A stretch of DNA of 64,000 nt from Stygiolobus caldivivus (GCF_019704315.1 NZ_AP024597.1:868001-932000), one strand, 5' to 3'; shown: positions 43,921 through 54,288, counted from the stretch's first letter. Notes: generated by a model not told the origin, from the sequence alone. A program made the numbers and translations.

Positions 43921-44832
43921 GTAGATGTCCAAGTGCGCGTTTAACCGCCCAAAGTATACCACACCTCTAACACCTAAAAGTCCTACTTACCTTTCGGGAA
44001 CCTCATCCGTATCTGGGGCAAGACTTGGAAGTGAGATGGGACTTCACTTCCTCAACGAGAGAACCGTAAAGAGGAGCCTTATGTTTTAGTGCACGGTGAG
44101 TAGTCCTCCGTGCAGTCCTCGATATCTTCCTAAGGGGATCGTATGTGTCCTCAAACATTGACCGTTTATTTTACTCCTCAACAGCAAACAAAGTCGTGGG
44201 ATAGATCCATAGTTTTCCTCGTTTTTCTTAAGTAAACTTTCCTCGCAAATTCTTAGCCTTCATCGGATTTCTCTAAGGGGTCAAAGTCCCTCATTTCAAA
44301 CTCCTTTTAATCGCTCTTCCTTAATTTTCTCAGGGCTTAAGTATATTTTCTCTATAGGCAACAGACTTAACGTAATAAGTGTTATGACCCGTGAGATAAT
44401 GGACGTCTCGCTTAAACCAATATTGAAATGGTACGGTGCGGTACCGGATGGAGATAAAGGTGAACTCTTTACCTTTCATCGCTATGTGATAAGTGTCAGG
44501 TGTACTAGTAGAGGAGGACATATAATTGTTAACTCTATAATTTGTTTTCACTTGTTATTTTTATACTCGGTTCATGTCTATAACGTATTCCCGGTGTTTT
44601 AAGTGAAGTCGTTTTTCCTTACCCCTTTAGGACCTAAAATTGCAGTTTTATTACTTAAAGCTTAGAACTAATATTTTTTTTAGAGTTATTTTCCCTCTCT
44701 AATTTCCTCAGAAAGGTTATTTACCCCTATCATATAAAAGGGGCTGTCCCTTTTTTAAAATAAGTTGATATGCTAGTTCAGGAATTGTACCTTTCATGAC
44801 CTAATTAATAGTGTCTAATTGGCATATATCCT

Positions 44833-45117
44833 ATGGGATACTTAGAATATGCATTAAAACCTCTCCTCAAAAAGTGGGATATGTACCTGATGGTTGGAGG
44901 GAAACTTTACGGGTCTACTACGGTCAATAAACCCCTTTCAGGTAAGCTAATAAGCGTGGATAAAGAAAACCTTGTATTTAAAATAAAAATAGGAGGAAAG
45001 GAATTCTCGTCGGTGACTCCCAAGGAGTGTACGTCGGCATCCAACACTATATACGACTACGTTTTGGGAAAATCCTTTCAACCTATGGAGAGGGTAAAGA
45101 GCAGAAAGTTAAAATAA
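44833..45117 (+). CDS. Small hypothetical protein
   Basis: The 94-residue basic protein has an N-terminal helix (YLEYALKPLLKKWDMYLM), a central beta region that looks like a small barrel or SH3/Sm-like fold (GKLISVDKENLVFKIKIGGK), and a lysine/arginine-rich tail. It is not recognised. It lies 27 bases before the membrane protein gene 45145 on the same strand and may be co-transcribed. Confidence 0.55.
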   Translation: MGYLEYALKPLLKKWDMYLMVGGKLYGSTTVNKPLSGKLISVDKENLVFKIKIGGKEFSSVTPKECTSASNTIYDYVLGKSFQPMERVKSRKLK

Positions 45118-45144
45118 ATATAACGTGAGCGGAGGTGTAGGGCC

Positions 45145-45612
45145 ATGATAAATTATTATGAGGGACAGTCCCTTATTATTTACCTTATTATCATCATTTA
45201 CATAGGTGCCAGGAGGCTTAGGCCTAGGAAGTTTAGGAAAACAAGGATGTACTTATGGCCGGTAATATATGTGCTTTTGATATTATTCTTCTCTTACCAG
45301 CTAGACCCCCTCGTTTTACTCCTTTTACCCCCTCTAGGTGCCGTAGGATATATTACAGGGTATAGGTTACTGCAAAACAATGAAATAAAATTCTTCTTCA
45401 AGGACGGGACTCTCTTCTATAAATGGCCTTATAGCATAACGTTAACGTGGACAGCACTTTATATTTTTAGGATATCCTTAGAATTTTTTGCACTAAATAG
45501 TATAACTATAGCGATAATAGACCTCGTACTCGCATTTAATACCGGGATATTAATTTCAGCGAGTGCAGTAACATTAAAAGAGGCTCAAAAGTTTATTGGC
45601 GAGTCTAGATAG
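45145..45612 (+). CDS. Membrane protein, CcdC/DUF1453-like
   Basis: The 155-residue protein has about five hydrophobic segments and the positively charged early loop ARRLRPRKFRKTRM after the first span. This arrangement recalls CcdC/DUF1453 family membrane proteins, though the match is by impression only. GGAGGTG before the ATG at 45145 is a clear ribosome-binding site. Probably expressed with 44833-45117. Function unknown. Confidence 0.6.
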   Translation: MINYYEGQSLIIYLIIIIYIGARRLRPRKFRKTRMYLWPVIYVLLILFFSYQLDPLVLLLLPPLGAVGYITGYRLLQNNEIKFFFKDGTLFYKWPYSITLTWTALYIFRISLEFFALNSITIAIIDLVLAFNTGILISASAVTLKEAQKFIGESR

Positions 45613-46013
45613 TCGTCGCGGACTAAATATGCTAAAGTCTTCATTTGTGCTGCTAGCGGTAATTAAATTCTTGGGTAAGACAAGATGATAACCGAATTAA
45701 CGGGAGAGCTACGAACTGGAAGCGGTAAGGAAGGGGGTTTACACCAAGTGCAAGTAGTACCGGCTATAGGCTAATTATTTACCTTATCTTTTTCCCTACG
45801 TTAAACCAAAGCACACAAATATATAACCTTACTCTCTGACCTATGCTGAAATTTCGCTATAACTGGTATATTTATAAGTTAATAAATACGCGCCTCCAGA
45901 CCAATTTTCCCGAAAAGGGGCGAACTGTACTTTCTTGGTAATATATACGGGGTAACCTGCGAAACATTAAAGGTGATGTTAAACTGACACCTCTGTCCGG
46001 GGTTTATCTTATA

Positions 46014-46712
46014 CTAGACCGACTTAGCGTTTATCCTATTTTCTGCCATGTAGAGGACTATTGAGGTTAACCCGGCTAAGGAGGTAGCTACTAATAACGG
46101 GACAAATAACTGGGGTTCCGCAAAGAGGAGGAACTTCAGGGAAAACAGGAAATACGGTATTATGAAGAGCGGGTTCGGTCTGTCATGGTAGGCCCTGTTG
46201 GGGAAGGTAAGTGAGATTATGAGGGACACCAAATACCACCCTAAGAAATTAGTCACCGGGATGCCGAACCATTCCAAGGGCGAAGGTGCCCAGGTCCAGA
46301 AATGAGCCGTGACCATTATGGGGTCGACAGACAAGTCTATTATGACCATCATTAAGGGGAAAAAAGCCACTTTATACCTTTTTGGGAAGTCCATTATAGC
46401 TAAGTAAGATATAAAACTGAATAGCCCCCAGCCTAAAATGACGAATATTGGGACACCTAGGATATAAGGTGGAAAGTTATATTCATAACGGCCAAAAGGG
46501 ATCCCCGTGTGTATCCCTAACTCCTCGGAGAGGAACCCTACTATCATTGAAACTAAGAACACTGTTATCGCGTCTCTCCTCTTCATAGAGATCAGGATAA
46601 GCGAAATGACCGATAAGAAAAAGAAAACTATGAGTATCCCATCCAAAATTATCCCTAAAACCAGAATGATAAGTGAGGCCAGTTGAACTTTATTGATGTC
46701 CCATTTGACCAT
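46014..46712 (-). CDS. CruF/DUF422-like carotenoid hydratase family protein
   Basis: The 232-residue protein has seven or so spans. The family motifs are ELGIHTGIPFGRYEYNFPP, GVPIFVILGWGLFSFISY, DLSVDPIMVT and PVTNFLGWYLVS. Known members add water to the ends of acyclic carotenoids (bisanhydrobacterioruberin hydratase, CruF). In a cell that makes cyclic zeaxanthin, as the crt cluster 15 kb upstream indicates, the substrate is unclear. It is monocistronic. Confidence 0.8.
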   Translation of the reverse strand: MVKWDINKVQLASLIILVLGIILDGILIVFFFLSVISLILISMKRRDAITVFLVSMIVGFLSEELGIHTGIPFGRYEYNFPPYILGVPIFVILGWGLFSFISYLAIMDFPKRYKVAFFPLMMVIIDLSVDPIMVTAHFWTWAPSPLEWFGIPVTNFLGWYLVSLIISLTFPNRAYHDRPNPLFIIPYFLFSLKFLLFAEPQLFVPLLVATSLAGLTSIVLYMAENRINAKSV

Positions 46713-47137
46713 GAGGTGTTATCGACGCGGGTATTTTTATTTTTAAAGGGGTTTAGCCTATTCTAAACCGAGAAGGTATAGTAAGGTTTAGTTTAAAGTG
46801 CAACAGAGCCCCTTAAGGGACTCGGCGTGTAGAAGTTGCACGACCTCCTTTAGTCCCTACGGATATAAAATAAAGCCGGATAGTTACTCCAATTTATAGA
46901 GAAAAATCTTAATGTTTGGAGTAAGGACGGGGCTAAAGATAGTAACGGGTAGGTTACAGAAGTAGTATCTCTGGTTAACGTGGGGCTGAAAGTGAAGAGC
47001 CCAATATACAAGTACCGGAATCGACGGCTAGACTACTCGGATTCAATTGCCGGAAATGCTGTAGGGCAAGCTATAGCTACACCCGTTCAAGACACAAATG
47101 AGGCGACTTTTAACCTCACATGTCCTAATATTACTTA
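46713..47137. other. Intergenic region, no recognised gene
   Basis: It lies between two divergent genes. Codons are broken in all frames; the composition resembles the other decayed tracts of this region. The CruF-like gene's promoter is at the left edge and that of the TenA-like gene at the right. Confidence 0.55.
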
Positions 47138-47761
47138 ATGATCTTACATAGTATAAGGAAAGAACTGGAACCACTAAACCAACAGATAATAAACCACCAA
47201 ATTTTAAGGGGTGCAGAGGAAGGGAGACTGAAGAGGACTGTTATAGAAGCGTTTGTGGTCAACCAGTGGTACATAGTGAACCACGATTTAAGATCTATCT
47301 CTATCGGTCTGTCAAGGAGCTCTAATATGGTAGAGCTGGACTTATTTAAGGCCCTGCTTGATGGGGACTACAGTGCACTCAAGGAGTTAATAAAGCTCAT
47401 GGGGGAACTGGGAATTGAAGTGAAGGATCCCGTAACTTTTAGGGTATTACCGCAGGCTGTAAGCTATACCCATTACCTAGCCTGGTTGGCCAACTATTCA
47501 AGGCCGGTGGAATTCCTCTTTGCCATGGTAATTAACCTCCCGGTATGGAGTTACGTCGTTACCAAGTTTGGCGACTCCCTGAAGGAGAATTACGGGATAA
47601 AAGAGACGGGGTTTTTTGATGTCTTTAAGGTATCTTATACCGAGATTGAAAATAAAGTTGATGAACTGGCTGAACGGGAAGAACCGGACAGGTTAAGGGC
47701 GATCAGTTACATAATTCAGGACTATGAGAGGAGGTTCTGGGACGCGATATATCAAGAGTGA
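47138..47761 (+). CDS. TenA/PqqC-like haem-oxygenase-fold protein
   Basis: The 207-residue all-helical protein resembles the TenA/PqqC/CADD superfamily: NQQIINHQILRGAEEGRLKR, AFVVNQWYIVNHDLRSISIG, and a later YTHYLAWLANYSRPVEFLFA. The TenA catalytic Cys is absent, so thiaminase activity is unlikely. Relatives have been linked to cofactor synthesis or oxidative chemistry. No thiamine gene is nearby. The role is unknown. Confidence 0.75.
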   Translation: MILHSIRKELEPLNQQIINHQILRGAEEGRLKRTVIEAFVVNQWYIVNHDLRSISIGLSRSSNMVELDLFKALLDGDYSALKELIKLMGELGIEVKDPVTFRVLPQAVSYTHYLAWLANYSRPVEFLFAMVINLPVWSYVVTKFGDSLKENYGIKETGFFDVFKVSYTEIENKVDELAEREEPDRLRAISYIIQDYERRFWDAIYQE

Positions 47762-47979
47762 GGGACAGGGTGTCAGAAAAATATACGGGCTGTCCCCCCA
47801 AGTAGAAGTGCTAAGCTTTCTTTTTTGAAGAGCCCGTATAAATGGGCCAGCAGGGCCTATAGACGAGAAAGTGTTGGATCAGCACAGAGCTAAGGTATAA
47901 ATCCGATAAGATGAATCGAAAAATTGTAAAGTCACGAGTTGGTGGTTATGACGTAACGTAGAGGTATAAATGAAGTGTG

Positions 47980-49749
47980 TTATTTTGCACATTCTTCTAT
48001 GAAGGCTATTACATAACTATATTCCCTTGCTTCGGTCTCGGGGTCAGATAGTGAGTGCCCGCTATCGTTCACTAAGAGTAGTACATCATTACCTATCTTT
48101 CTAGACCGGGCTACATACTTTAAGGCATGTGCAGGGTGGACCCTATCATCGTTAATACCGGTATGAACGAAGGTCTTTGGAAGCCCTTTCCTCAGGTTAT
48201 GATACGGGCTATATGAAAGGAGGTAGTCCCTAAACTTAGGGTCATCCGGGTCACCGTACTCCTCAAGCCAATACTTACCCACGTACATCTTGTGGTACCT
48301 CAACATGTCTAATACGGGGTGGGATATCACTGCGCAGTCTATGAGGTGAGGCGTTTCATTTAGTACAGCACCCACCAATAGCCCTCCATTGCTGCCACCA
48401 AAGGCAACAGTCTTCCCTCCCATAGCCTTGACCACTCTAAGGAACTGTTCAAAGTCACGGAACACATTTTTCTTATTTAACAACATTCCCGCCTTATGCC
48501 ACTCTTCTCCGTTTTCGTACCCTCCTCTCAAGTTGGTGACTAGGAGGGCATAACCCTCGTCGAGTAGCACCTTTAGCCCCTTAGGAAAAGTAGGGAGGAG
48601 TGAAACCCTGAACCCACCGTAACCGAGGACAATTACTGCCTTTGGGCTCAGGGTCTTATATACCAAATACCCGTGTAATAATACATCGCCCTTCACGTAA
48701 ATATCCGTAACGCTGACCTCCTCCTTTTCCATTTCGATCAGTTTCTCCTCTGCTCCGACGCCATTGACCACTCTCCTCTTCGTCACCTTAGAAGAGTAAG
48801 TAAATGAGGTCTCCAAGACGAAAAGCGTAGTTCCTTTTCCGTCCATCATTATAATGTGGTCGTGAGGTTCCTCACCTATTTTTCTCCCTTGAAAGTCATA
48901 AAACTGGATAGGCGTACTGTAGTCCTTAATGACGGATGCCGCGACAAAGCCATCTCCCCCTGCTACTGAATTCACGGGGTGGTCAAACCGTATAACTATA
49001 TTTCCCATGACCACACTATCGTTCTTTAGGTACACCAGCCCACCCTTGTAATCGATTACTTCTATCACTTCTCCCTCATCTGCTTTCTTGAGCTTATCGA
49101 AGCTTTCACCTATATAGAGTTCCGAATACCTCCACCCTTTCATTTTGGTTAAAGTAAGTGTTTCCCCGAAAGAGTCCACAGATATTAGTTCGCCAGGTTT
49201 CAGTTCCTTACCGTAGACTATATCGTTGCCACAGAAGACCCTCTCAGTAGGGTATTCCCCTCCGTCAGGAGGAGCACCGTCCCTATAACTTTTTACGTAG
49301 CACAATTCATTATTATAATAAAAGGGCTGATAGGAAAGCTCACCAAGATCTTTCCAAATTTTTCCCTCCTCAGTTAGGATAAGAGTCCGAGTGACGTCGC
49401 TACCTTTCTTTCCAATACTGACACCTAGCTGTTTAGTACCCCTAACCTTCCATATTTCTGTTATAACTTCATCTCCTTGAGCTGAATATATCTCGTTATC
49501 GCCTATCATAACTAATCTCTTCTCGCCGTAGATGAGGACTGCTGCTCTTTCATCGTCAAAAGCAAATATCTGCCTGACAGTGGGTTTCTTGAAGTTGTCA
49601 AGTACGTGGGGGTAGACCTCGTCAGCTTTTTTTGCAAGTTCCTTCTTCGTCCTCTCATTCTCTTCCTTTATAAACTCCTCCGTCCTCTTGTCATTTAAGT
49701 CCTCCAAATAAGCAAACTCGTCTTCCATACAAGTATAAATAAACAACAT
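47980..49749 (-). CDS. Prolyl oligopeptidase family serine peptidase (S9A)
   Basis: The 589-residue cytosolic enzyme has an N-terminal beta-propeller (to about residue 340) and a C-terminal alpha/beta hydrolase. The nucleophile Ser is in VAFGGSNGGLLVGA (about residue 452), Asp is in HTGINDDRVHP, and His is in NDSGHSLSDPE. VLGYGGFRVSLLPTFPKG and LVTNLRGGYENGEEWHKAGM are S9A hallmarks. It is shorter than the bacterial and animal enzymes (about 700), as in archaeal forms. No signal peptide. Confidence 0.92.
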   Translation of the reverse strand: MLFIYTCMEDEFAYLEDLNDKRTEEFIKEENERTKKELAKKADEVYPHVLDNFKKPTVRQIFAFDDERAAVLIYGEKRLVMIGDNEIYSAQGDEVITEIWKVRGTKQLGVSIGKKGSDVTRTLILTEEGKIWKDLGELSYQPFYYNNELCYVKSYRDGAPPDGGEYPTERVFCGNDIVYGKELKPGELISVDSFGETLTLTKMKGWRYSELYIGESFDKLKKADEGEVIEVIDYKGGLVYLKNDSVVMGNIVIRFDHPVNSVAGGDGFVAASVIKDYSTPIQFYDFQGRKIGEEPHDHIIMMDGKGTTLFVLETSFTYSSKVTKRRVVNGVGAEEKLIEMEKEEVSVTDIYVKGDVLLHGYLVYKTLSPKAVIVLGYGGFRVSLLPTFPKGLKVLLDEGYALLVTNLRGGYENGEEWHKAGMLLNKKNVFRDFEQFLRVVKAMGGKTVAFGGSNGGLLVGAVLNETPHLIDCAVISHPVLDMLRYHKMYVGKYWLEEYGDPDDPKFRDYLLSYSPYHNLRKGLPKTFVHTGINDDRVHPAHALKYVARSRKIGNDVLLLVNDSGHSLSDPETEAREYSYVIAFIEECAK

Positions 49750-50156
49750 TCATTAGTATTATTTTTATTAGTATAATTAGTAATAAGAAAATCTCATTAC
49801 TAAAGTGAGGATTAGGGTGCGTAAAGCCTCGTTAAGGGAATAGATAGCCCAATACTTATATGTCCCTTTGTCGAGACATTTTTAACGACGTTAATGACGC
49901 TCTTCCCAGGTCAATTGATGGCTTAATGGGTTTTAGGGGAGAGTACCTGCCATCATTTCTCTTTCATCGGATCTTGAGGTGCCTTGTGATAGTGCCCCAC
50001 TTTCTAGAGTGGGCATCTGACCCACTTGTCTGTCCGCCAAATGTAGTCTCGAACCGGTGGTGGGAACGGTGAGCCCTCCGGAAGGGAATCCTCGTATCTT
50101 CTGGGGGGAGTCAGATCAGTTACTAGGTAGATTACGGAAAAAAGCCCCGTAATAGT
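49750..50156. other. Intergenic region with hairpin-rich decayed element
   Basis: Promoter sequences of the peptidase gene lie at the left. From about 49860 to 50110 the sequence is GC-rich with paired blocks (CCCACTTTCTAGAGTGGG; GAGCCCTCCGGAAGGGAATC), looking like the structured 3' end of an IS605-type element. The short open frame here is not a credible protein. Confidence 0.35.
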
Positions 50157-50591
50157 CTATGTTAAAATAACTCCGCGGGTTTCCAGTCCTTTCGCGTTTA
50201 AGAAGTCGTAAAAGGACTTGTCCATAGTGAGCAAGGGTAGTCCGGTACTCTTATAAGCGGAGTAAAGGATCGCATCGAATATATCGTTCCAGCCCGTGTT
50301 TATTATTTGAAAAACGGTGCTTATATCGGTCTGGTCTAACGGGATCAGTCTCACATTAGCAGTTATGTATGACAAGCCTTTAATCACGTCCTCAGGGACT
50401 TCCTTTATTTTTAACTTTTTTACTTCCTTAATTATCACCGCTATGAGTTCAGTCAGCATAAGTGAAGGGTAATATAGGCTTTTACCCTCTAAGAGGTCTT
50501 CTTTAACACACCTGACTTTTACCCCTACGAATGGTAACAAGAACAAAGTGTCAACTATTAATTCCGAGAGCTTTGCTAACCTCTTCTCCAA
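50157..50591 (-). CDS. PIN domain protein (VapC-type toxin)
   Basis: The 144-residue PIN-fold RNase has its first acidic residue in LIVDTLFLLPF, Glu in LMLTELIAVII, and Asp residues in GWNDIFDAILYSA and LTMDKSFYDFL, so all four acidic positions are present. It overlaps the AbrB-type antitoxin gene by 41 bases, with the antitoxin first. The N terminus in front of residue 10 may be artificial, but no later standard start exists before the catalytic Asp. Confidence 0.82.
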   Translation of the reverse strand: MEKRLAKLSELIVDTLFLLPFVGVKVRCVKEDLLEGKSLYYPSLMLTELIAVIIKEVKKLKIKEVPEDVIKGLSYITANVRLIPLDQTDISTVFQIINTGWNDIFDAILYSAYKSTGLPLLTMDKSFYDFLNAKGLETRGVILT

Positions 50592-50781
50592 CCTCTTCTA
50601 CCTCGTCCGGGTCGACCTCAGTCCAGTACTTGGAGGGTTTCTTAAGGGGAATAAGCTCGATTTTATCTCCCTCCTTTAAGACTAAGACCATCTTATCCCC
50701 CTCCTTGAGGTTCACTTTTTCGGTCACAGATTTAGGGATGTAAATGGCATTCCTTTTCCCTACTCTGACTATTATTTCCAT
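50551..50781 (-). CDS. AbrB/SpoVT-type antitoxin
   Basis: The 76-residue antitoxin has the swapped-hairpin domain IIVRVGKRNAIYIPKSVTEK followed by VNLKEGDKMVLVL and an acidic tail (YWTEVDPDEVEEVGEEV) that would bind the PIN toxin. The frame is open further upstream to 50847, but homology and a usual start favour the internal ATG at 50781. It forms a toxin-antitoxin unit with 50157-50591, and the AbrB domain should repress their shared promoter. Confidence 0.85.
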   Translation of the reverse strand: MEIIVRVGKRNAIYIPKSVTEKVNLKEGDKMVLVLKEGDKIELIPLKKPSKYWTEVDPDEVEEVGEEVSKALGINS

Positions 50782-50847
50782 AAGATTATTCTGATAGGTC
50801 TGATTAATAAGCGTTGTCTGATCCAGTAACCCCTGTCGTCCATTCAA

Positions 50848-51639
50848 AATCTGAGTTAGGCAAAATTATTACTGTAAGAGCGTAACAATTCGGGTAGTTT
50901 TATGGACACTGACGCTGGTATACTTTTTTCTATCCTATCTCTTCAGGATTTATAATCGTCTCTTCAGGATTTATAATCGTCCTAGGCAGGCCTTTACCAC
51001 GATAACGGGTACTTACATGAGTATTAAAAATTTTTACTAAACGACATTTTGCTCGAAAGGTCACGATGAGGTAAAATTTTAAACTCGAAAACCGCTCCGT
51101 GTAGTTATCTTAGCCTTTCATAGAGGACTTCCTTTACGGGGCCGTCGCTTTATTCTTAAGTCTTATTTAGGTCAAAGAGAACGACGTATCAGTAGACATT
51201 TACCGTACATAACCTACGTCAAAATTTAAAATATAATTTACCGTACTATAATTCCACATTATAGTTTAGACCCGCTTTTAGACTAGACCGTGCATAATAG
51301 CATAGACTTAGTAAAAAACTGTTAAAGCTGAGGACTATTAATACTATCAAGGACAGAGTTTACGGCAAAGTAGGGATGTAATGGCGCTTGACATAATAGG
51401 TATCTCTTGATCCAAATATGGTGCTTTTAAGCGATCGGTTAGGGTGCGTTTAAAAACGTAAACTAGTTTAGGTAGTAATACTATATATATATGAGAAAAG
51501 TGGGTAAATAGTCCTTGCTACTACTAATCTCTTCTGAGTAATGTAGGTATTTTCAATATCTAGTATAAACCATAAAGTCTACTAATAACAAGATTGTCAA
51601 AGCTTAAATATTAGTTCTGAGACATCAACGCGAAGTAAA
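50848..51639. other. Gene-free region of about 790 bases
   Basis: Stops occur in every frame and no known element is seen apart from a 21-base direct duplication at 50938-50979. The right edge supplies the promoter of the zinc-ribbon gene. Confidence 0.55.
50938..50979. repeat. Perfect 21-bp tandem duplication
   Basis: The unit TCTCTTCAGGATTTATAATC plus G occurs twice in direct succession without mismatch. This suggests a recent slippage event in noncoding DNA. Confidence 0.85.
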
Positions 51640-52311
51640 ATGGTTCTAATATGCCCATATTGTGGCAATACTAACCCAGACTATGCCTTAGTGTGCGGTC
51701 GCTGCGGCAAGCAACTAGTACCGTCTCCACAGCAAAGTAACCCAGTAACGGCCCCTTATCCCCAGCAGTATACGCCGAACCAGTTACAACCGAACTCGGG
51801 CGAGGAAGTTGCCTTGTACTTTATCCAGATAGCTGGGGCGGGTCGTTATTTTGACCCGGTAAGTGTCCTGTTAACTGACAGGAGGGTTCTGAGTTCAAAA
51901 AGCCAACTTCTCAAAAACGTAGCTATTAGGAGCGCTGGTCAAGCAGCAGGTGGTATAATAGGAAGGATGATAGCGGAATACATAATCCGTCGCAGAAACA
52001 TAAATAAGGTAAGGGAGGTCTTGTCAACCATACCCCCTAACGAGATCATAAAGGAGTTAAGGGTGCCCATTCAACTTGCCCCACAACTGGAGAAACCGCG
52101 TGAGATCCCATATGAAAAGATAAAAAAAGTAACAATAAGGCCAACAAAATCACGGAAAAACTCAGCTACTACGGGAACAGTAGTCAATTTTATGGGTTCC
52201 CGCTCAATCGAGTTATCGATTGGGATACCACTCGTAGACCCCCAGCACGCGGCTAACATGATTTATAATACACCCTTAAGGGACAGAGTGGAGATAAGAG
52301 GGGCCCCTTAA
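51640..52311 (+). CDS. Zinc-ribbon protein with PH-like domain, unknown
   Basis: The 223-residue protein has an N-terminal zinc ribbon (CPYCGNTNPDYALVCGRCGK) followed by a Pro/Gln-rich linker, a beta region (EVALYFIQIAGAGRYFDPVS, then LLTDRRVLSSKS) that resembles a bacterial PH-like fold, a small hydrophobic Gly/Ala segment and a closing sheet. Such proteins often attach to membranes or protein complexes; the role is unknown. The gene at 52584 also begins with a zinc ribbon of the same kind. Confidence 0.7.
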   Translation: MVLICPYCGNTNPDYALVCGRCGKQLVPSPQQSNPVTAPYPQQYTPNQLQPNSGEEVALYFIQIAGAGRYFDPVSVLLTDRRVLSSKSQLLKNVAIRSAGQAAGGIIGRMIAEYIIRRRNINKVREVLSTIPPNEIIKELRVPIQLAPQLEKPREIPYEKIKKVTIRPTKSRKNSATTGTVVNFMGSRSIELSIGIPLVDPQHAANMIYNTPLRDRVEIRGAP

Positions 52312-52583
52312 ACATTGAAAAGGGTAACGGTAAGTTAGACTATATTTTCACGTTACCGAACTAGATAAAAGGAAGTTTTTAAGGGCCTTATGACATATCG
52401 TCCTCAAATTTTATAAGTTTCTATATAATAAGACAATCTGGAAACATTTCAGGATTAATATTATGTTTTTTGACCGTGTTAAGCTAAGTGTGCAAAATAC
52501 ATTTCCTTGTCTAAGTTTGTGCCGTTTATGTGTAAGGAATTCTTAGCGAAAATTTTTAATACTCATATAAGCTACCCGTTATC

Positions 52584-53921
52584 ATGGTAAAGGTCTGCCC
52601 TAACTGTGGTACTGTAAACGACGACCTAAGCCAGTATTGTGTCAGATGTGGTTACAGGTTCCCCCCGCAACCAGCGACATATTCTCCTCTACCCCCTTAT
52701 ATACCACCAGCTGGGTACCAACCCTACGGTAGGAAAAAGAGTAAAGCACCGATAATAGGAGTAGTCTTGGCTATTATAGTAATCGTCGCGATAGGCGGGT
52801 ACTTGTATTACAAGGGTATATTTACACCAGACAAGGGTATATTTACACCAGTCAGGGCACCAATGCCCCCTTCCACTGGTATAACTTTTACTAGTATAAT
52901 TAAAGCGCCCGTGCCCCCTTCAACTAGTAGTAGTTCGGTTTACATAGGGTCAATATCCTTACCTGGTAAGCTCCCGATCGGGATTACCTACGACCCCAGT
53001 AACGGGCATTTGTATGTCGCAAACACAGGATCTGGGACACTTTCTGTAATAGACCCCTCGACCAACCAAGTGATAGGAAATATCCCCCTAACTCCATTTG
53101 TGAGGTGTATCGCTTATGACTCCTCTAACGGTTACCTATACGTTACGGAGTTTTATGATAACTCAGTCCTAGTAGTTAACCCCTCTATAAACCAAGTTAT
53201 AGGCAAAATAAAGGTAGGTAATTCGCCGACCGGTATAATATACGACCCCAGTAACGGGTACTTATATGTGACTAATAGGGGGTCTAACACCGTTTCCGTC
53301 ATTAACCCTTCCACAGACCAAGTCATAATAAACATACATGTGGGAGTGTGTCCGGTAAGACTAACTTATGACCCCATTAACGGTTACATATACGTGACAA
53401 ACTTCGGCTCCAATGACGTATCTATCATTAACCCTTCCACAGACCAAGTCATAGGGGAAATAAGAGTGGGTAGCGAGCCAGCGGGAATTGTCTACGACCC
53501 CAGTAATGGGTACCTATATGTGGTAGACTTTGGATCAAATACGGTCTCCGTAATTAACCCCTCTGTAAACAAAGTCATAGCTAGTATAACCGGGATTAAT
53601 TGTGCCTTTGGTATTACCTACGACCCCAGTAACGGGTACATATACGTGGCTGGTAGTGAAGTTTATGTCATTAATCCCTCAACCAATGAAGTAATAGAGG
53701 GCATAGCGATAGGGACTACGTCATGCGAGATCGCCTTTGACCCCAGTAACGGCTACTTATACGTGACTAACCATAATTCCAATACAGTCACCGTTATTGG
53801 GACAAGTAAAGTTACCATGTCCACGGAAGATATGGTCACCGTATTAGAACAAGTGCCCACTGTTCTAAGAGCAGTTGGGTCGAGCCCGTTGCCTAATATC
53901 GTAATGCGCGTAATACTTTAA
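52584..53921 (+). CDS. Membrane-anchored YVTN beta-propeller with zinc ribbon
   Basis: This 445-residue protein has an N-terminal zinc ribbon (CPNCGTVNDDLSQYCVRCGY), a Pro/Tyr-rich linker, one span (residues about 56-74, IIGVVLAIIVIVAIGGYLYY), a tandem YKGIFTPD/KGIFTPV duplication, then seven repeats of about 42 residues with the core DPSNGYLYVTN and VINPSTNQVIG. Seven copies fit a seven-bladed YVTN propeller outside the membrane. The repeats are alike also in DNA (GACCCCAGTAACGGGTAC recurs), which indicates recent expansion or conversion. The function may be in surface recognition. Confidence 0.85.
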   Translation: MVKVCPNCGTVNDDLSQYCVRCGYRFPPQPATYSPLPPYIPPAGYQPYGRKKSKAPIIGVVLAIIVIVAIGGYLYYKGIFTPDKGIFTPVRAPMPPSTGITFTSIIKAPVPPSTSSSSVYIGSISLPGKLPIGITYDPSNGHLYVANTGSGTLSVIDPSTNQVIGNIPLTPFVRCIAYDSSNGYLYVTEFYDNSVLVVNPSINQVIGKIKVGNSPTGIIYDPSNGYLYVTNRGSNTVSVINPSTDQVIINIHVGVCPVRLTYDPINGYIYVTNFGSNDVSIINPSTDQVIGEIRVGSEPAGIVYDPSNGYLYVVDFGSNTVSVINPSVNKVIASITGINCAFGITYDPSNGYIYVAGSEVYVINPSTNEVIEGIAIGTTSCEIAFDPSNGYLYVTNHNSNTVTVIGTSKVTMSTEDMVTVLEQVPTVLRAVGSSPLPNIVMRVIL

Positions 53922-54288
53922 GGTAACTGATTAAACAAGTTAAAGTTTTTTAAAGGAAAAAGTAAGGAATAACCTTATGCCCCGCTAATATGTGAAATTG
54001 ATAGAGACTGGATGTGGGCGTTCTCTTTTCATTAACGGTGTAAAAAAGTCCGCGGAAAAGGACTAATATTATGAATCCCTTGTACGCCCGGTCACGGGCT
54101 TAACGGGCCTGAAGACCGTCTTAGTAGTCAACGGGGTGACGGTATGGATGTGCTGAAGTGGAAGGGGGATATAGTGGAGCCCCGGCCAGTGCACCTTCGA
54201 GCTAGAGAATGGCATGCTGTCATGCCTGAACAATTCCTCCCTTTAAGACCCGAGAGCAGTCTACGACCCTACGCAGTCCCTCTTAAAG

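Noticed and set aside
47138-47761. Thiaminase TenA proper
   Set aside because: No catalytic Cys in the expected place and no thiamine genes around.
52800-53820. CRISPR-like array because of regular repeats
   Set aside because: The spacing of about 125 bases and intact reading frame show protein repeats (YVTN blades).
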